DNA of 9,517 nt from JALHRI01 sp044351685. GTDB lineage: Bacteria; Pseudomonadota; Alphaproteobacteria; Rickettsiales; UBA3002. Location of the stretch: positions 1-9,517 of the forward strand of contig JBILFK010000048.1 of assembly GCA_044351685.1 (NCBI GenBank), read 5' to 3'. The notes beneath the pieces are model-generated. The model made no database searches and was not told where the DNA came from. It saw only the letters and a program-made list of their open reading frames with translations. This document shows positions 6,473 to 9,517 of the stretch, one piece after another. The number at the start of each line of letters is the position of its first letter. Position 1 is the first letter of the stretch. The translations under genes and the position numbers were made by a program.

Positions 6473-7564
6473 ATGACCGCCGAAATGTTTTATAAACGCA
6501 TCTGGACATTAATGCTGGTAGGTTTCACGTTATGGGCATTTTTTGCGTTGCTGGGCGCGCTGCAACCTATTTTACTGCCGTTTCTGGTGGCCATGCTGCT
6601 TGCCTATTTGTGCGACCCGCTGGCCGATAGGCTGGAAGTGGCAGGCGCCTCGCGCGTGCTGGCGGCAAGCGTGATTACGCTGAGTGTATTTGCATTACTA
6701 TTTTCGGTGTTTATGTGGGTAGGTCCGCTGCTTGCCGAACAGCTCGCCGCCTTGCTGCAGCAAGTGCCAAAATTATTTCTGCTGGCGCAGCAATGGGGGC
6801 AATCGCACACTAGCTGGCTCAACGAACTGCGCGCGCAGGCACCCCAAGCGATTCCAGCCGATGTAAGTGCACTGATTGGCGATGTTTCACGCAAGGGCAT
6901 GGAAACGTTTGTGTCGTTGTTGCAGGGCTTGCTAGCTTCTAGTGCAGCATTTTTAAGCATGCTTTCGCTGCTGCTCATTACCCCGCTGGTCACCTTCTAT
7001 TTGCTGCGCGACTGGGATGCCATGGTGGCCAAGCTCGATACATTTTTGCCTATCAGCTACCGCGATACGATTCGTGCGCAGCTACATATCATCGATGCCA
7101 CGCTTGCCGGGTATCTGCGCGGGCAAGTGCAGGTGATGTTAATGCTGACGCTCTATTACGGTATTGTGCTGTCGCTGCTTTCTGTGCCCTATGCGCTGAT
7201 ACTTGCGCTGATTACCGGGCTGCTGATTATTATCCCGTATATTGGCACGTTGCTCTCAGTCGCACTGGCACTGGGCATGACCTACACCCACGGTTCGGAT
7301 ATCACGCAGGTCTGGTGGGTGGCTGCGGCGTATGGCATTGGCCAGGTTATCGAAAGCCAGATACTCACCCCCAAAATGATTGGCAAGCAAGTGGGGCTGC
7401 ACCCGTTATGGGTGTTGTTTGGCTTGCTTGCGGGCGGCGCGTTGTTTGGCTTTGTGGGCGTGTTGCTGGCGGTGCCGGTTACGGCGGTGATTGGGGTGCT
7501 GGTGCGCTTTGCCTTCGACCACTACATGCAACAGAATATTCCTGTTACCACGAAGGCATTGTGA
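6473..7564 (+). CDS. AI-2E family transporter (PerM/YdiK-like permease)
   Basis: 363 aa inner-membrane protein of the AI-2E exporter family, whose members include TqsA, PerM and Na+/H+ antiporter-like proteins; the substrate of this one cannot be read from sequence. Paired membrane segments lie at about 11-28, 30-48, 62-84, 155-178, 219-237, 239-270, 280-295 and 312-345, with a soluble loop at 86-150. Family motifs are present: PLVTFYLLRDWD (171-182), DATLAGYLRGQ (208-218), IPYIGTLLS (254-262), and the C-terminal ESQILTPKMIGKQVGLHPLWV (294-314) followed by LLAGGALFGFVGVLLAVP (318-335). It starts 2 nt after the DUF2066-like stop; the Shine-Dalgarno GAGG overlaps that stop region, 5 nt before ATG 6473. 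Its stop overlaps the hdaA start. Being next to Hda is a conserved arrangement; a functional link is not known to me. Confidence 0.95.
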   Translation: MTAEMFYKRIWTLMLVGFTLWAFFALLGALQPILLPFLVAMLLAYLCDPLADRLEVAGASRVLAASVITLSVFALLFSVFMWVGPLLAEQLAALLQQVPKLFLLAQQWGQSHTSWLNELRAQAPQAIPADVSALIGDVSRKGMETFVSLLQGLLASSAAFLSMLSLLLITPLVTFYLLRDWDAMVAKLDTFLPISYRDTIRAQLHIIDATLAGYLRGQVQVMLMLTLYYGIVLSLLSVPYALILALITGLLIIIPYIGTLLSVALALGMTYTHGSDITQVWWVAAAYGIGQVIESQILTPKMIGKQVGLHPLWVLFGLLAGGALFGFVGVLLAVPVTAVIGVLVRFAFDHYMQQNIPVTTKAL

Positions 7565-8244
7565 GCGCACAATACCCCATACCGCTAGTGCATGGCGCTA
7601 GCTATGCTGCGCAAGATTATGTGGTAAGTGACGCGCTTGAAGCCGTGCTTGCACAACTGCGCGGCTATGCCGATTGGTCCGATCCGGTGCGGTTACTGGT
7701 GGGCGAAAAAGCCAGCGGTAAAACCCACCTGTTACACGCACTCGCTGCCACCATTCCGGTGGCCTGGATCACCGATGCGATGCTGGCTGAAACCCCCGGC
7801 GAGGTGTTGTTGCAGCCCGCCATGCTCAATGTGGTGGAGGCGTGCGATACCACGCCGCATCCGGCGGCGCTCGCGCAATCCATCAATGCAGCGCGCGCCA
7901 CCCAGCGCGCCTTGCTGCTGACCAGTCGCAGCGTGCCTGCCGCCATGCCGCCACTATTACCCGATTTAGCCTCGCGCTTAAAATCGCTCAGCATCATCGC
8001 CTTGCCTGCGCCCGATGAAGCGTTGCTCGCCAGTGTCATGCACAAACAATTCAGCGATCTGCAATGGCGTGTGGCGCCCGAAGTGGTGCAATATGTGGTC
8101 ACCCGCCTGCCGCGCGAATTTGTGGCATTACAGCACTTCATCGATGCAGCAAATCATCTGGGATTAGCGCGTGGGCGTGCCCTTACCTTGCCTTTGGCGC
8201 GCGAGGTGGTATCGTTAGTGGTGTCTGGGGAGCACGATGTTTAA
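7561..8244 (+). CDS. hdaA: HdaA-like DnaA regulator (RIDA AAA+ protein)
   Basis: 227 aa, the size of Hda/HdaA. These proteins bind the beta clamp and stimulate ATP hydrolysis by DnaA, so limiting re-initiation. The N-terminus QYPIPL (4-9) resembles the QL.LPL clamp-binding motif. Walker A is GEKASGKT (48-55). The Walker B position is NVVEACD (90-96), with Glu93/Asp96 rather than the common DD/ED pair. TSR (121-123) fits sensor I, and LPDLASRL (133-140) is box VII with the arginine finger. LPREFVALQHFID (183-195) holds the sensor II Arg185. As in other Hda proteins the DnaA DNA-binding domain is absent. The start is GTG 7561, overlapping the permease stop by 4 nt (GTGA), with GAAGG 4 nt upstream; the longer frame back to 7315 runs over the permease and is not credible. 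The downstream receiver gene overlaps it by 8 nt. Confidence 0.9.
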   Translation: MSAQYPIPLVHGASYAAQDYVVSDALEAVLAQLRGYADWSDPVRLLVGEKASGKTHLLHALAATIPVAWITDAMLAETPGEVLLQPAMLNVVEACDTTPHPAALAQSINAARATQRALLLTSRSVPAAMPPLLPDLASRLKSLSIIALPAPDEALLASVMHKQFSDLQWRVAPEVVQYVVTRLPREFVALQHFIDAANHLGLARGRALTLPLAREVVSLVVSGEHDV

Positions 8245-9310
8245 GCAGGAAACCACCAAGCCCAACACCGCGATCGATAAACGCATACGCCTTGCGAAAG
8301 TGCGCGTGCTGCTTGCCGATAACGACCCGCGCACCGCCGATTTAGTGCGTCGTGTGCTGTATAATTTTGGTTTCCGCCGCATTGATTTAGCGCGCGATGG
8401 CGAAGAGGCACTGTATTTGCTGCGCACCAATCGCTACGAACTCTTGATCACGGAATCACGCTTGCGCTTTATCGAAGGGGTGGCACTGATACGCGCCATT
8501 CGCGGCTGGAAGCAAGATGCCAGTATCAAACCTGATATGCCGGTGATTATGCTTACCGCCGCTGCTGAACTCGACGATGTGTACGCCGCGCGCGATGTCG
8601 GTGTGAACGAATTTGTGCGCAAGCCATTTACCGCCAAAACACTTTCTGATCGTATTATTCAGGTGATCGATAGCCCACGGGTATTTGTGCGCGCTGGCGA
8701 TTATGTAGGCCCGTGCCGCAGGCGTAAACAGCCTGCGCCGCCATCGGGCATTGAGCGCCGCAGCCCACCGCCCACCGTGAAAGCGCGCTTGGTAAGCAGC
8801 ACGGCACCGATATCGATTACGCTCGAGGATCCCAATAAGCCTACCCTCACGCAGGGCAACACCGATATTCGCGATCAACTGGGCAGTGATGTATCTGCTG
8901 CCGATATCATCAACGAATTGGTCATCGCCGAGGCGCAAAACCAACTGCAAATGGCTGAGGGCGAATTCATTGTCTGGGCGCGCGACGATATCGCCAAACT
9001 CGAAGAAGCCTATCAGGAATTGCTGGGCCGCCCCGATGACCCTACCGCGCATTATCTGCTATTAAGCTCAGCCTACGCGATTAAATCGCAGGCGGGCATT
9101 TTTGGCTATGATCTGGGCACCGAAGTGGCAGGCATGCTGGTGCAATACCTGACCGAGCATCAGGAAATGGATAAGCGCCGCTTGGTAGTGGTGCGCAAAC
9201 ACATTGATACGATTGTGGTGCTGTTTACCGAAAAAATCAAAGATGCCGGGCCAGCCATTGCACAAGATTTCGTGAAATCGCTGCACACGTTAATTGAGAA
9301 ATTAGGGTAA
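8237..9310 (+). CDS. Pseudo-receiver protein with degenerate Hpt-like C-terminal domain
   Basis: 357 aa, cytoplasmic. Residues 22-146 are a receiver (REC) domain: VRVLLADNDP with the acidic Asp28/Asp30, LTA with Thr107, and RKP with Lys129. The phospho-acceptor strand reads ELLITESRLRFIEG (68-81), so Glu73 replaces Asp; such a change can mimic phosphorylation or abolish it. A basic/proline linker (about 155-185, with CRRRKQPAPP and ERRSPPP) of a kind common in alphaproteobacterial receivers follows. Residues about 220-357 look like a helical Hpt-type domain: AYAIKSQAGIFGYDLGTEV (279-297) aligns with AH.(I/L)KGQGG.FGY, with Tyr280 where the phosphorylated His should be and Ser284 for Gly. No DNA-binding domain is visible. 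The ATG at 8237 overlaps the hdaA stop by 8 nt, and GGGGAG lies 4 nt upstream, so coupling to HdaA is expected. REC assignment is secure; Hpt-like is a motif reading from memory. Confidence 0.88.
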   Translation: MFKQETTKPNTAIDKRIRLAKVRVLLADNDPRTADLVRRVLYNFGFRRIDLARDGEEALYLLRTNRYELLITESRLRFIEGVALIRAIRGWKQDASIKPDMPVIMLTAAAELDDVYAARDVGVNEFVRKPFTAKTLSDRIIQVIDSPRVFVRAGDYVGPCRRRKQPAPPSGIERRSPPPTVKARLVSSTAPISITLEDPNKPTLTQGNTDIRDQLGSDVSAADIINELVIAEAQNQLQMAEGEFIVWARDDIAKLEEAYQELLGRPDDPTAHYLLLSSAYAIKSQAGIFGYDLGTEVAGMLVQYLTEHQEMDKRRLVVVRKHIDTIVVLFTEKIKDAGPAIAQDFVKSLHTLIEKLG

Positions 9311-9314
9311 AGAA

Positions 9315-9517
9315 TCACGCTGCTTCGCGCAGCGGAAATTCTAGCCTTGTTAGCATTTCTTTTGGGCAGATTTGTAAAAACGTTTGCTGGCTGTGCGCCC
9401 AATCGAGCAGGATATTTTTGGCGTGAATCGAGCCGGTGGTTTCAGCATAGTTTTCTATTTCGCGCTTAAGTTCCGTCTGCCAGTGCGCGTGTGAAACGGG
9501 TGCAACTTCCACCGATT
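9315..9517 (-). CDS. gltB: Glutamate synthase large subunit, C-terminal end (partial)
   Basis: The last 66 codons of a gene whose start lies beyond the right edge; the frame is open to base 9517 and stops with TGA at 9317-9315. The visible part, LKREIENYAETTGSIHAKNI (from about residue 16 of the visible part) then LLDWAHSQQTFLQICPKEML and a tail ending LEFPLREAA, matches the shape of GltB C-termini, which end with L..LIE.H...TGS..A..IL.DW......F..V.PKE(M/Y). GltB is the large subunit of NADPH-glutamate synthase in nitrogen assimilation. Only this short tail is visible, so the assignment is moderate. It is convergent with the receiver gene, 4 nt between stops. The GTG at 9512 is not a start, merely an internal valine. 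Confidence 0.6.
   Translation of the reverse strand, partial: SVEVAPVSHAHWQTELKREIENYAETTGSIHAKNILLDWAHSQQTFLQICPKEMLTRLEFPLREAA
9318..9334. terminator. Candidate bidirectional terminator hairpin
   Basis: CGCTGC-ttcgc-GCAGCG forms a six-pair stem with a 5-nt loop at the meeting point of the convergent receiver and gltB transcripts. It lies inside the last gltB codons (Arg-Glu-Ala-Ala). Neither strand has a strong U tract directly after it; on the minus side TGATTCTTTACCC follows. A weak intrinsic terminator is the likeliest role. Confidence 0.35.

Noticed and set aside
6604..6993. 129-codon minus-strand open frame
   Set aside because: Antisense to the AI-2E permease; Ser/Thr/Ala-rich shadow translation of hydrophobic codons.
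7315..7560. N-terminal extension of hdaA
   Set aside because: 82 residues translated out of frame from the permease, Gly/Trp/Cys-rich; GTG 7561 with GAAGG upstream and a clamp-motif-like N-terminus fits much better.
7665..8141. 158-codon minus-strand open frame
   Set aside because: Antisense to hdaA, with a Cys/Ser-rich shadow composition and no homology that I recognise.
8456..9052. 198-codon minus-strand open frame
   Set aside because: It is wholly antisense to the receiver gene, its composition (Arg/His/Ala-rich) is that of a shadow frame, and it has no domain or ribosome site.

Overview
The window reads as ordinary chromosome of a Gram-negative proteobacterium, most likely an alphaproteobacterium. 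The clues are a short HdaA-type DnaA relative, a receiver protein with a basic/proline linker and a 'K.Q.G.FGY' C-terminal motif that I associate with alphaproteobacteria, promoter-like boxes with poor -10 elements, and moderately high GC with even codon use. No mobile element, phage gene, CRISPR array, tRNA or rRNA was seen. The taxonomic call is inference.

Left part (1-3150, minus strand). An unrecognised protein of more than 354 residues runs off the left edge. It has its own putative promoter in an 88-nt gap. Upstream of it lies a two-gene unit: an OmpA/Pal-type lipoprotein followed after 1 nt by a divergent CobD/CbiB-like membrane protein that lacks the usual family signature residues. 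A 152-nt divergent region separates this unit from ndk.

Middle (3151-5374). ndk (nucleoside diphosphate kinase, plus strand) converges on the purM-purN pair (minus strand, 8-nt overlap), which performs steps 5 and 3 of de novo purine synthesis. The 168-nt gap between ndk and purN is unusually rich in short inverted repeats and in the tetranucleotide CTAG.

Right part (5373-9310, plus strand). A tightly packed operon starts head-to-head with purM; the two start codons share the palindrome CATG. The order is a secreted DUF2066-like protein, an AI-2E-family (PerM/YdiK) permease, an HdaA-like regulator of DnaA, and a receiver protein. Spacings are 2 nt, a 4-nt overlap and an 8-nt overlap. The purN-purM / DUF2066 / AI-2E / Hda neighbourhood is a known proteobacterial gene cluster. 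The last gene is the most interesting: its receiver domain has Glu where the phospho-acceptor Asp should be, and its Hpt-like C-terminal domain has Tyr where the phosphorylatable His should be. It therefore looks like a double pseudo-phosphorelay protein translationally coupled to a replication regulator. The window ends in the convergent 3' end of what looks like gltB (glutamate synthase large subunit), only 4 nt from the receiver gene's stop.
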